From: Sinorhizobium sp. RAC02
GTDB taxonomy: Bacteria; Pseudomonadota; Alphaproteobacteria; Rhizobiales; Rhizobiaceae
Reading direction: 5' to 3'
DNA length: 64,000 bases
NCBI RefSeq assembly: GCF_001713395.1
Contig: NZ_CP016450.1
Coordinates: 1 to 64,000, forward strand
The notes under the pieces are model-generated. The model did not search any database. It was not told the DNA's origin and saw only the letters and a program-made list of their open reading frames with translations. The translations under genes were made by a program, and so were the position numbers. Below are positions 42,092 through 51,178 of the stretch, piece by piece. The first letter of the stretch is position 1. The number at the start of each line of letters is the position of its first letter.

Positions 42092-42657
42092 GATTCGACT
42101 CAAGTTGGCAGACAGGCTTGCAATCCTATGAACTGTAATACGCTGGGCTAGCAACCGCCCCAAAGCCGTATTTCGTACATTTCCCAACTGCAGCGAAACA
42201 ATTTTGTTCTCGCCTTCAAGGTGATGCACGGGGTTTCAGTTCGTCAGCCCGTGATACCCGCCCTTATGGGTTGCGAAATCTGGACGCAAGGCCTGCGCAC
42301 GGGATTCTATGCTGATCACTTCGCGCCTTGAACCGCACTATAGTGCCAGTATGGGCACTGCGTTTCGGATCGCTGCGCAACGGGGAAGCCTGCGAAAAAA
42401 TTGAGGAAGGCCAATGGCTTCGGTTTCTGCGCAGAACCTAAATCGTCCACGCTGATCAGGATGCTGCGGGGATCGATGGGAGCATTCGACGTATTCAGCC
42501 GCTCCGAACCCTCGCCAGCGGCTGCCGGATCCGCAAATGTCTTGGCAGGGCGTGTGACTATCGGTGGACCGATTGACTCTCGATTTCGATGATTTGCGTT
42601 AACGATCGATGTGCGGCGGCAGGGCTGTCGCGCCGTATTGTATCTGGAGAATTCGGC
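42092..42657. other. Divergent intergenic region before the RND operon
   Basis: About 565 bases. It contains motif copy C at 42302-42319. Short frames exist on both strands (for example 42316-42765 minus), but they lack ribosome sites and one runs into the RND gene. No gene called. Confidence 0.5.
42302..42319 (+). repeat. Recurring intergenic motif, copy C
   Basis: GGATTCTATGCTGATCAC, identical to the 18-base core of copy B and differing at two bases from copy A. It lies about 340 bases upstream of the RND operon and about 210 bases upstream of the divergent lipoprotein gene. Confidence 0.65.
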
Positions 42658-43764
42658 ATGAAAACACGTCTCGCAACTTCTGGATACAACGCTTTCTTTG
42701 GCCTGGCGGCAACGGTTGTGGCAGCCTTGCTCCTGGTTGGGTGCCAGGGCGAGGACGAGGCGCAAGACCTGCCGCCTAGACCGGTCAGGACCGTCACCGT
42801 GTCATTCAATCCGGAGGATACGTTCGGTTCGCTTGTGGGCGAAATTCTCCCGCGTACGGAAACGAGCTTCAGTTTCCGGCAAGGCGGCGAGGTCCGAGAG
42901 CGTGATGTCGATGTCGGCGATCTTGTGGAAGCCGGCACCGTTCTGGCCCGCCTTGATGCCGAGGATGCCCAGGACGCGTTGCGCAAGGCAGAAGCCAACG
43001 TGTTTTCGGCCCAGTCACAGTTGCAAAATGCGGAAACCGAGCGCGCACGTCACCAGCAGCTCTATCCACGCACCTCCACGCGCCAGGCGCTCGACAATGC
43101 TATTGCGCAAGCCAACATGGCGCAGGCTGGCGTTGATGCCGCTCAGGCCGGCCTGCGGATCGCCCAGACGAACCTCGACAACCGCGTGCTCACGGCGAAC
43201 GCCAATGGCGTCGTCACGGCGATCGGTGGCGAAGTCGGGCAAGTCGTCGGCGGCGGCCAGATGGTCGTGCGCGTCGCCCAACTCCAGGAGCGCGACGCTG
43301 TCTTCGCGGTGCCGGAATCGACGATCCAGTCGACCGGCAGCGACGTGCGCGTCGAAGTGCAACTCCTCAGCAACGCCAACAGCAAGGCGACGGGAACGGT
43401 TCGGGAGATCGCGCCGACCGCGAACCCCATCACCCGCAACTTCACGGTTCGCGTCAGTCTCGATTCGGCTTCGGATGATTTCCGGTTCGGCAGCGCCGTT
43501 CGCGGCACGATCCGGCTGGCCGGCGCACCGGTGGCGCGGCTGCCGATTGCAGCGTTGTTCAGCCAGAACAACCAGACCGCTGTTTGGGTCGTCGATGCTG
43601 CCACCAGCACGACGAAGCTCGTGCCTGTCGAGGTTCAGCGCTTCGACACGGGGCATTTCCTCGTCACCAAGGGGTTGGCGAGCGGAGATAGGGTCGTGGT
43701 CGCCGGCGTTCAGCAGTTGCGCCCGGACATGAAGGTTCGGCTTCTGGAAGGAAATGTGCAATGA
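42658..43764 (+). CDS. RND efflux periplasmic adaptor (membrane fusion) lipoprotein
   Basis: A 368-aa protein from ATG 42658 (GGAGA 8 bases upstream). The signal ends in a lipobox LLLVGC, so it is anchored to the inner membrane by lipid. The lipoyl/hairpin pattern is typical: SFRQGGEVRERDVDVGDLVEAGTVLARLD, a coiled-coil hairpin at about residues 100-170, ANGVVTAIGGEVGQVVGGGQ, then beta-barrel and membrane-proximal domains. It bridges the RND pump and an outer-membrane channel. Its last four bases overlap the pump gene. No TolC-type gene follows. Confidence 0.92.
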   Translation: MKTRLATSGYNAFFGLAATVVAALLLVGCQGEDEAQDLPPRPVRTVTVSFNPEDTFGSLVGEILPRTETSFSFRQGGEVRERDVDVGDLVEAGTVLARLDAEDAQDALRKAEANVFSAQSQLQNAETERARHQQLYPRTSTRQALDNAIAQANMAQAGVDAAQAGLRIAQTNLDNRVLTANANGVVTAIGGEVGQVVGGGQMVVRVAQLQERDAVFAVPESTIQSTGSDVRVEVQLLSNANSKATGTVREIAPTANPITRNFTVRVSLDSASDDFRFGSAVRGTIRLAGAPVARLPIAALFSQNNQTAVWVVDAATSTTKLVPVEVQRFDTGHFLVTKGLASGDRVVVAGVQQLRPDMKVRLLEGNVQ

Positions 43765-46700
43765 ACGAGGGCTTCAATCTCTCGGAATGGGCGATCCGGC
43801 GGCAAAGCCTCATCATCTTCCTCCTCCTTCTCAGCGCGATCGCCGGCGTGATCTCCTATGTCAATCTCGGCCGCGACGAGGACCCTGAATTCACCTTCAA
43901 GACAATGATCGTTTCTGCCGCCTGGCCGGGCGCCACGATCGAGCAAACCACCGACCAGATAACCGACCGGCTTGAGCGGACGCTGGAGGAAGTTCCCCAC
44001 CTCGACAATCTGCGCAGCCTGACAACTGCCGGCCAGTCCGTCATCTACGTGACGCTCGACGATTCGACGCCGCCCGATCGGGTTGGGGAATCCTGGTACC
44101 AGGCACGCAAGAAGGTCGGCGACATTCAGGCGACGCTGCCGGCGGGCGTTCGGGGACCATTCTTCAACGATGATTTCGGCGACACGTTCGGCATCATCTA
44201 CGGCTTTACCTCGGAGGGCTTCAGTGACCGTGAGGTTCGTGACTGGGCATACGAGGCACGTACCCGCCTGCTGACGATCGACAATATCGGCAAGGTTCAA
44301 CTGATCGGCACCCAGGACGAGACGATCTATATCGAGTTCTCGACGGAACGGTTGGCGAGCCTAGGGCTCAGCGCCTCGAGCGTGATCGGCACGATCCAGG
44401 CGCAGAATGCCGTTCTGCCATCTGGTCTGATGACCTCCGCGCAAGATCGAACGATTCTGCAGGTGTCCGGCAGCCTCGTGGACGAGAACGATATTCGCAA
44501 ACTGAATATACCCACGTCCTCGGGCTTCGTGCGGCTCGGAGATATCGCGAGCGTCGTGCGCGGCACGGTCGATCCGGCCCAGCCACGGTTCCGCGTCAAG
44601 GGCAAGCCTGCCATCGGCATCGCCATCTCCATGGCATCGGGCGGCGATATCCTGCAGCTCGGCGAGAACATCGCCGCGACTATGCGGACGTTTGAGAACG
44701 ACCTGCCGATAGGGATCAACCTGACGCAGGTGGCGAGCCAGCCGGCTGTCGTCACAACGGCAATCCGCAGCTTCACGACATCGCTGCTTCAGGCTGTCGT
44801 GATCGTGCTCGGCGTCAGCTTTCTGGCACTTGGCGTGCGCGCCGGTCTCGCCGTTGCCGTCTCCATTCCGCTCGTCCTTGCGCTGACATTCCTGTTCATG
44901 GACATCACCGGCATCGCGCTGCAGCGCGTCTCCCTCGGTGCACTCATCATAGCGCTGACGCTGATGATCGACGACACGATGGTTACCGTCGAGACCATGA
45001 TGGCCAAGCTCGAACAGGGCTATGACCGTGTCAAGGCGGCTTCCCATGCCTATACCTCGACGGCATTCCCCATGCTTGCCGGCACGCTCGTGACGATCGC
45101 GGGCTTCATTCCCGTCGGTTTCGCCAGCAGCTCTTCCGGCGAATATGCGCGCTCGCTGTTTCTTGTAATCGGTTTTGCACTGATCGTTTCCTGGCTGGTC
45201 GCCGTATTGCTGACTCCTGTGGTTGGCCTTGCAGTGCTGAAATCCGTTCCAGCATCGGGAAAGAAAGAGGACGGTGCCTTGCTTCGCGGTTTCAAGAACA
45301 TTCTCCGCACATGCATGCGTCTGCGCGTCGCCGTCATTCTCGGCACCGTCGCGCTGTTCGTCGTCGCACTTCTTGCATCCTCGGCAATGAACCGGCAGTT
45401 CTTTCCGTCATCCGATCGCCCCGAGTTGATATTGCAGCTGACGCTGCCGCAAAGCGCATCGCAGGACGCAACCGCTGACACTGTCGCGAAGGCGGAAGAG
45501 ATCCTCGCTGCCGACGAGGACGTGGCCGATTGGAGCTTCTATATCGGCTCGGACCCCGTTCGGTTCTATCTCTCGATGGATCTTCAGGCCTCTGCGCCTT
45601 GGCGCGCCCAGGCAGTCGTGATCGCCAAAAGCGTTCAGGCGCGCGAAGCGCTGCAAGCGCGTCTGCAGGACGAACTTGACGAGAAGCTGCCGGATATCAT
45701 TGTGCGCGTATCCCCGCTGGAGATGGGGCCGCCGGTTGGCTGGCCGGTTCAATACCGGATCGGTGGTGGCGACATCGCAGGCGTGCGCAATGTGGCCTGG
45801 CAGGTCGCAGATGCCATCGCCACGATACCAGGCGTGGTTCAGCCGAACCTCGATTGGAACGAGCCGGTTCGCAAGATCGTCATCAATGTCGATCAGGACC
45901 GCGCGAGACTGGTCGGGCTGAATTCGTCGGTGATTGCCCAGATGCTCTTTGCGACCGCCTCCGGACTGCCGATCACGCAGGTCCGGGACTCTATCTATCT
46001 CGTCAATGTCGTCGCGCGGGCGACGGCGGAGGAGCGTATCGACGTCAACACGCTCCGCTCCCTTCAGATTCCGGTAGGGCCGAACCATACGGTGCCGCTC
46101 TCCAGCATCGCCACGATCGACTACCAGACGACCCAACCCATCATCTGGCGCCGCGACGGCTCCACCACCATCACCGTGCAGGCCGATGTGTCGGACGGTG
46201 TCATGGCGGCCGGTGTCGTCGAGGAAGCACAGGAGAAGATTGACGAGCTGCGCCGGGCAAACCCGAATTACACGATCGCTGTCGGCGGAGCTGTCGAAAG
46301 CGCCGAAGATGGTTTGAGTTCAGTCGTCGAAATGCTGCCCGTGATGGGGGTCATCATCCTGATCGTGCTGATGTTCCAGCTCCAGAGCGTACAGCGCCTG
46401 CTGATCGTCATCAGCGTCGTGCCCTTGGGATTGATCGGCGTCGTGCTGATCATGTTGATCACCAACACGCCGGTGGGCTTCATCGCAGTGCTCGGCATGA
46501 TCGCGCTTATCGGCATGATTACCCGAAACTCCGTCGTATTGATCGACCAGATCGACATGCGCATGGAGGAGGCGGGGCGCTCATGGGAGGGGGTCATAGA
46601 TGTCACAGCTCAACGGCTGCGGCCCGTCTTCCTGACTGCCGGATCGACGATCCTTGGCATGCTGCCGATTATCCGCGATCCCTTCTGGTCACCGCTCGCC

Positions 46701-46850
46701 TTCACAGTTATCGGCGGTCTGGTGGTGGCTGCAGCCCTAACGCTGATTTTCCTGCCGGCGCTCTATGTTCTCTGGTTCCGCATTCCGGCCGAAGCCGAAC
46801 CGGCCCGGGAAGAGGCGGCCCTGCCGCACCCAGTGGCAGCGGGGGGCTAA
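43761..46850 (+). CDS. RND-family efflux pump, inner-membrane subunit
   Basis: A 1029-aa AcrB-type transporter with the standard two-repeat plan: membrane helix 1 (SLIIFLLLLSAIAGVISYVNLGRDEDPEF), two large periplasmic loops (about 35-330 and 560-865) and two bundles of membrane helices. The proton-relay Asp pair is in ALTLMIDDTMVTVE. MPVMGVIILIVLMFQLQSVQRLLIVISVVPLGLIGV and FIAVLGMIALIGMITRNSVVLIDQID mark the second bundle. Length is normal. It exports a lipophilic drug or toxic compound; the sequence does not give the substrate. Coupled to the adaptor gene by an ATGA overlap. Confidence 0.93.
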   Translation: MNEGFNLSEWAIRRQSLIIFLLLLSAIAGVISYVNLGRDEDPEFTFKTMIVSAAWPGATIEQTTDQITDRLERTLEEVPHLDNLRSLTTAGQSVIYVTLDDSTPPDRVGESWYQARKKVGDIQATLPAGVRGPFFNDDFGDTFGIIYGFTSEGFSDREVRDWAYEARTRLLTIDNIGKVQLIGTQDETIYIEFSTERLASLGLSASSVIGTIQAQNAVLPSGLMTSAQDRTILQVSGSLVDENDIRKLNIPTSSGFVRLGDIASVVRGTVDPAQPRFRVKGKPAIGIAISMASGGDILQLGENIAATMRTFENDLPIGINLTQVASQPAVVTTAIRSFTTSLLQAVVIVLGVSFLALGVRAGLAVAVSIPLVLALTFLFMDITGIALQRVSLGALIIALTLMIDDTMVTVETMMAKLEQGYDRVKAASHAYTSTAFPMLAGTLVTIAGFIPVGFASSSSGEYARSLFLVIGFALIVSWLVAVLLTPVVGLAVLKSVPASGKKEDGALLRGFKNILRTCMRLRVAVILGTVALFVVALLASSAMNRQFFPSSDRPELILQLTLPQSASQDATADTVAKAEEILAADEDVADWSFYIGSDPVRFYLSMDLQASAPWRAQAVVIAKSVQAREALQARLQDELDEKLPDIIVRVSPLEMGPPVGWPVQYRIGGGDIAGVRNVAWQVADAIATIPGVVQPNLDWNEPVRKIVINVDQDRARLVGLNSSVIAQMLFATASGLPITQVRDSIYLVNVVARATAEERIDVNTLRSLQIPVGPNHTVPLSSIATIDYQTTQPIIWRRDGSTTITVQADVSDGVMAAGVVEEAQEKIDELRRANPNYTIAVGGAVESAEDGLSSVVEMLPVMGVIILIVLMFQLQSVQRLLIVISVVPLGLIGVVLIMLITNTPVGFIAVLGMIALIGMITRNSVVLIDQIDMRMEEAGRSWEGVIDVTAQRLRPVFLTAGSTILGMLPIIRDPFWSPLAFTVIGGLVVAAALTLIFLPALYVLWFRIPAEAEPAREEAALPHPVAAGG

Positions 46851-46905
46851 GGGCAGAGTTACGCGACGCAATCTGAAAACCTCTGCAAATTGAGGAGGAT
46901 TTCCT

Positions 46906-47031
46906 ATGGCAAAAACAATGGATCAAGCGCCGGATTCTCGCGTGACCGGGCCGGGGATGCAAGGGTTGGTTCGACTTAAAGAACATCATCAAATGAGGGA
47001 CGCAATGCGCAATCGCAGGATTCTGCGCTAA
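46906..47031 (+). CDS. Possible 41-aa basic peptide
   Basis: ATG 46906 follows GAGGAGG with good spacing, one of the best ribosome sites in this region. The product (AKTMDQAPDSRVTGPGMQGL followed by VRLKEHHQMRDAMRNRRILR) is strongly basic at its C-terminal end. It lies 55 bases after the RND pump gene and could be its last operon member. Not recognised; its last codons coincide with motif copy D (47018-47035). Confidence 0.45.
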   Translation: MAKTMDQAPDSRVTGPGMQGLVRLKEHHQMRDAMRNRRILR

Positions 47032-47108
47032 TTCCTTCCGGTCATTCGTCGATATGATTTGAGGCATGCGCATTTCGCGTGTTCAGAGTTTTTGTCATTG
47101 GAGTGGCC

Positions 47109-47606
47109 ATGTCTGATTTGATCGCGATCGTTTATCCCACCGAAGCAAAAGCCGAGGAAGTACGCCAGCGCTTGTTCGGGCTGCAAAAAGAATACCTGAT
47201 TCAACTCGGGGACGCCGTCATTGCGGTCAAGACCGACAATGGAAAAGTGAAGTTGAATCAAATGGTCAACACCACGGCGGCGGGCGCGACGTCGGGTAGC
47301 TTCTGGGGATTGCTCATCGGCGTTCTGTTCCTCAATCCGCTCGTCGGTGTGGCCGTGGGCGCTGCGTCCGGCGCCATCGGCGGTGCGCTGACAGACGTCG
47401 GCATTAACGACACCTTCATGAAGGATCTTGCCGGCAACCTTCAGCCGGGCAATGCAGCGTTGTTCGTCCTGGTCCGGGAGATGACCGCCGACAAGGTCCT
47501 CAAGGAAATAGCGGGCTACGGAGGCGTGGTCCTCAAGACGTCCCTCGACGAAACAAAGGAACAGGTTCTGCGCGACGCATTGCAAAAGACCGCGTCAGCC
47601 GAGTAA
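47109..47606 (+). CDS. DUF1269-family membrane protein
   Basis: A 165-aa protein from ATG 47109 (TTGGAGTGG upstream). SDLIAIVYPTEAKAEEVRQRLFGLQKEYLIQLGDAVIAVK is the soluble ferredoxin-like start and TAAGATSGSFWGLLIGVLFLNPLVGVAVGAASGAIGGALTDVGI the glycine-rich membrane hairpin that define DUF1269, with a further soluble C-terminal domain. The family occurs in many bacteria without an assigned function. It sits beside the RND operon and is preceded by motif copy D. Confidence 0.85.
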   Translation: MSDLIAIVYPTEAKAEEVRQRLFGLQKEYLIQLGDAVIAVKTDNGKVKLNQMVNTTAAGATSGSFWGLLIGVLFLNPLVGVAVGAASGAIGGALTDVGINDTFMKDLAGNLQPGNAALFVLVREMTADKVLKEIAGYGGVVLKTSLDETKEQVLRDALQKTASAE

Positions 47607-48171
47607 TTTTTAGCACTCAATACCGGTATCCCGATGGGGCCGACGTTTGACTAGGAGCGCGCCGCTAAAGCCAATTGCAGGAGAGTAAGGAAGCGCTTTC
47701 AAAATGCCGGCGGGGTCATGCTCGCTGACCGTGATGTCAGCGCAGGCAATACAGCAAAACTCTGGCGTGCGGCGTCAGGCGCCTGATGGTGCGTACGTTC
47801 GCCAGAGTATTTACCGTCTCGTCGTGTGGGGATGTGCGCTCGTAGCTGGACCGGCGCGCGATCGCATTTGCACTAAACTACATCTCGCTTCTTAGACTGT
47901 CTGCCGCAAATAGATTTTCGGACATCTTTGCGAAAGATATGCAGTACAATTGTGCTAGTGGTGTGCAGAGGGATTGGCTCGATATTTTTCTATACAAAAA
48001 ACTGAATTTTCGATGTGATTGCCAACCATTAACTGACGGGCCTTCTCTGATGTAGAATTTGATTTTACAATGAATAAGGCATGTTATTGTTGATAAATGC
48101 AAACGAGAAGTACGGCTATGCCTCGCAGTTAGCCCTCTGATTTGGAGCATTGATTCGCTGGGAGAAATGGA
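47607..48171. other. Intergenic region, AT-richer than its surroundings
   Basis: About 565 bases. The part from 47880 to 48120 is clearly richer in A and T than the neighbours. A 63-codon frame at 47704 has no good ribosome site. No gene or known RNA recognised. Confidence 0.45.
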
Positions 48172-48564
48172 ATGGCGGCGTGTTGCTTTTCTGTTGTGAT
48201 AATCGACCTGGCGGCAGGCTCTGCGCCTTCCTTCGTTCCGGCTAGAGACATTTCCATAGAACAGCGCGACCTCTGCTGCGAGCTGAGTTCGCCACTCGAA
48301 ATGACCGCCCGCTCCGTTTCGGCCTGTCCGGCGACGTGGGGTGCAGCTCCGCCTCGCGTGATTATGGCCGCGAACAAGAGCGGCAAACCACAACACGTGC
48401 CCTTTTTGCGAGTTGCGGCCGATGGTTCTGTCCATTTCGGCGGAGGTGTGTCGGTGCTTGCAAAAGCGGTCAACAGTTTTTCGAAAACGCCTCCCGTCGG
48501 CGATTTGATCACGCTTGACGAAATGGATGCCGCATCAAGGGAGGGTACGGCCGCACTTCACTGA
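48172..48564 (+). CDS. Hypothetical protein
   Basis: A 130-aa frame from ATG 48172 with GGGAGAA upstream. The N-terminus is hydrophobic (AACCFSVVIIDLAAGSAPS) and could be a signal, then the sequence is mixed (KPQHVPFLRVAADGSVHFGGGVSVLAKAVNSFS). A minus-strand frame overlaps it. It lies 39 bases before the AraC-type regulator gene. No family recognised; coding status uncertain. Confidence 0.35.
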   Translation: MAACCFSVVIIDLAAGSAPSFVPARDISIEQRDLCCELSSPLEMTARSVSACPATWGAAPPRVIMAANKSGKPQHVPFLRVAADGSVHFGGGVSVLAKAVNSFSKTPPVGDLITLDEMDAASREGTAALH

Positions 48565-48603
48565 AAATCGGCACATCTGGTTTCGGGATTTTGGGGAGAA
48601 TCC

Positions 48604-49749
48604 ATGCGGACTGAAGAACAAAACGTACATGCCGTTGTCGCCAGCGCCATGCCGGCGCTCGGGGTGTCTGGCGCTATGCATCTCGAAGAACTTTCGGCGG
48701 GGCATAGGGTTGCGGTGGCATCGCATCTGCCATCCTTCGAATTTTCGGTTGAAGGGCTCGCGCAATCGGACCAGTTCGCTGCTTGGCATGACACTTTTGC
48801 GCCTATGCTCGAACTCACCCAGGTCAATCACACAACCACGGAGTTCCGCGGCAGGCAGAAGCTCTGGGATCTGGGGAGCCTCGTCTTCGCGCAAATCAGC
48901 ACAGACGAACTCGCTTTCACCAGCTTGCCGGGGCATGTCAGGCGGGACCCGCTTGACCACTGGACGATAACGCTGTTGCGGTCTGGAAAAATCAGGACAG
49001 ACTCTGAGAGAAAGGCGTTTGCATGTGGTCCTGGCGAGGTCCAGATTCATACGCTTGGTCGTCCGTTTGTCGGTGAGGTCTCGAATAGCGAGATGCTTAT
49101 GTTGTTTGTGCCGCGTGATTTCGGCCACGAAACGGCGCTTGCCCTCGGTTCTGCGGAACTCTCGAAACTCGAGACTGGGATGGGGCGACTATTTTCGGAC
49201 TACTTGATAGGCGTCGCCAAGCGACTGCCCACGCTTACTCAGAAGGATCTGCCCGGGTTGGTGGCTGCCACGCGCGCCATGATTCTTGCCTGTGTATCTC
49301 CGACGCCCGAAAATATCGAGGGCGCTGAGGAGCCGATCACCGGGGCGCTTCTCGAAAGGGCTCGGAAAGTCGTGCAGATGAAGTTGCTCGATCCGCGATT
49401 GGGCGTAGAATCGGTGCGGCGGGAACTCGGCGTTTCACGCACAAGGCTTTACAACCTTTTTGAGCCGTTTGGCGGTGTGATGCACTATATTCGACATCGC
49501 CGTTTGCTCGATGCGCATTCCGCCCTCGCTGATTCTGACGACCAACGTCTCATTCTCAGAATCGCCGAAGAGTATGGGTTTTCTGATGGCGCCGAATTCA
49601 GCCGGGCCTTCAAGCGCGAGTTTGGTTACAGCCCAAGCGAAGTGAGGCGGGGAGGGCGTAGCGCTGGGTTACGCCTGCAAGACAAGCGTCGAACGGATTG
49701 TACCGACGAGGAACGGTTGGGCGTACTCCTGCGCCGATTGCAGGGATAG
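48604..49749 (+). CDS. AraC-family transcription regulator
   Basis: A 381-aa protein from ATG 48604 (GGGGAGA upstream). Residues about 45-230 form an AraC-binding-like-2 sensor domain (SDQFAAWHDTFAPMLELTQ...LDHWTITLLRSG). The C-terminal HTH pair spans about residues 255-355: LGVESVRRELGVSRTRLYNLFEPFGGVMHYIRHRRLLDA and ILRIAEEYGFSDGAEFSRAFKREFGYSPSEVRR. A basic tail of about 35 residues follows. Regulators of this subfamily (FeaR-like) often respond to amines or aromatic compounds. Its target is not evident; the downstream 470 bases hold no intact gene. Confidence 0.88.
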   Translation: MRTEEQNVHAVVASAMPALGVSGAMHLEELSAGHRVAVASHLPSFEFSVEGLAQSDQFAAWHDTFAPMLELTQVNHTTTEFRGRQKLWDLGSLVFAQISTDELAFTSLPGHVRRDPLDHWTITLLRSGKIRTDSERKAFACGPGEVQIHTLGRPFVGEVSNSEMLMLFVPRDFGHETALALGSAELSKLETGMGRLFSDYLIGVAKRLPTLTQKDLPGLVAATRAMILACVSPTPENIEGAEEPITGALLERARKVVQMKLLDPRLGVESVRRELGVSRTRLYNLFEPFGGVMHYIRHRRLLDAHSALADSDDQRLILRIAEEYGFSDGAEFSRAFKREFGYSPSEVRRGGRSAGLRLQDKRRTDCTDEERLGVLLRRLQG

Positions 49750-49830
49750 ATCGCGTTTCCTGTCGAGATCATTGCACAGGCGATGTGGCTAGGTGATGTC
49801 AGGTTAGCTGGGAATGAAGCTGGCATTACC

Positions 49831-49876
49831 GGCACATAGGCTGCCGAGTAGCCGCCCGCATGAGACATCAGCAGCT
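49831..49876 (-). pseudogene. Fragment of a histone-deacetylase-like gene
   Basis: The minus strand reads QLLMSHAGGYSAAYVP, matching RLVMSHEGGYSAAYVP in the deacetylase gene at 51179-52282. About 39 of 47 bases agree with 51342-51388. No flanking coding sequence survives, so it is a relic of a second, lost deacetylase gene or of a rearrangement. Confidence 0.6.
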
Positions 49877-50223
49877 GTTCACTGCGAAAAATTGATCTGT
49901 CCATCGCCTTCAAAAAACCGTCTACGTCGCGCGGGCTCTTGTTCCATTCCAGCAGCCCAGCGCGTTTCCTGCGTTTTCGTCGGAGCCTTGCCGGATGCGA
50001 TGACGGCCTACGTCCAAGGTGTTAGTTGCGGCGTCATTTTACGCCGTCTGTTCTAAGCTCTCCTCCGAACTCACATGCGTCTACCCCCTTTCAGACGACC
50101 ATCTGCGTCGGATTTCGCATGGGACAACAACGCAACTCACAATTCGTCTCAATCGCCAATTTGTGCAAACTGCGCTCTATTTAATGTTCACATGCAGCGG
50201 CGAACGCCAGCAGGGAGGTAGCC
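49877..50223. other. Intergenic region without recognisable gene
   Basis: About 350 bases between the deacetylase relic and the Hint-domain gene. Nothing recognised apart from the GGGAGG ribosome site of the latter. Confidence 0.5.
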
Positions 50224-51045
50224 ATGTCGGTAGATCGGAAGCCTGATATGCGGATTAACCGAGCGAGGCGTCATTTTCTTGGCGTGTCGGCAGCCACGGG
50301 TGCCCGTCTTGTAGCGGTGGGCTCCCTGGCGGCAACGTTGCTTCCTTCCGTCGCCCAGGCATTGGGAACCAAATGGTGGCAAAAAGGCGGGGGTGGTCAG
50401 GGCGGGATGTGCTTCCTGGCCGGGACCTCGATCAGGACGGCGGCCGGCGAGGTATGTGTCGAAGACCTTCGCATCGGTGATTTGGTCGAAACGGTCGATG
50501 GCGAGGCCAAGCCCATCAAGTGGATCGGATATCACACCTTCAGACGTAGCGGCCGTCACTGGAGCAAGAGCGTGATGCCTGTTCGCATCGCTCGCGATGC
50601 CCTTGACGAAAAGTCGCCGCACCGGGATCTTTATGTCTCGCCGGGCCATGCGCTGTACATCGACGGCGTCCTGATCCAGGCGGCCGATCTCGTCAACGGA
50701 ACCTCGATCACGCAAGCGGTGCCGGAAGGTGTCGAGACGCTCGCCTACTTTCATATCGCCTTCACGGCGCACGAAGGCATATTCGCCGAAGGGGCCGCAG
50801 CCGAGTCGCTGCTGCTCACGGATGGCAATCATGAGATATTTGCGAATTTCGCGGACTATGCCCGCCTCTATCCGGACGACCCGCAGCCCGCCATGGTGCC
50901 GTTCGCGCCAACCGTCAGCTATGGCGGACGCGAACATCTGAAGGCCTTGGTCCGCCTGGCGGCACCACGATTTGCCCCGACATGCAATCACGCTCGACGG
51001 CTCTATGAGCGGATCGCCGAGCGTGCGGAGAATTCGGTGGCTTAG
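50224..51045 (+). CDS. Tat-exported Hint-domain protein
   Basis: A 273-aa protein from ATG 50224 (GGGAGG upstream). The N-terminus has a twin-arginine signal (RARRHFLGVSAATGARLVAVG, cleavage after about residue 46, SVAQA). From residue 62 a Hint_2-type domain begins with the catalytic Cys: MCFLAGTSIRTAAGEVCVEDLRIGDLVETVDG. Further blocks are RDLYVSPGHALYIDGVLI and a C-terminal ETLAYFHIAFTAHEGIFAEG. Hint domains of inteins and hedgehog proteins rearrange peptide bonds at this Cys. Here Gly-Gly-Met precedes it, so self-release of the short Gly-rich N-terminal piece is possible but unproven. Confidence 0.8.
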   Translation: MSVDRKPDMRINRARRHFLGVSAATGARLVAVGSLAATLLPSVAQALGTKWWQKGGGGQGGMCFLAGTSIRTAAGEVCVEDLRIGDLVETVDGEAKPIKWIGYHTFRRSGRHWSKSVMPVRIARDALDEKSPHRDLYVSPGHALYIDGVLIQAADLVNGTSITQAVPEGVETLAYFHIAFTAHEGIFAEGAAAESLLLTDGNHEIFANFADYARLYPDDPQPAMVPFAPTVSYGGREHLKALVRLAAPRFAPTCNHARRLYERIAERAENSVA

Positions 51046-51178
51046 CCAGTCCCCCAAGCCGGGGCACATGTTGCGTTCCGTGTCGCGCTGGTCTGTGTTG
51101 TGTGGCGCGAAACGGTTGAACGTCGGCTGTTCTGGGGACCGGATATTCGCACCAACACAACAGGCTCTTGCCGGCCCT

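Noticed and set aside
42316..42765. Minus-strand frame upstream of the RND operon
   Set aside because: Runs into the adaptor gene's signal sequence, has no ribosome site and unnatural composition.
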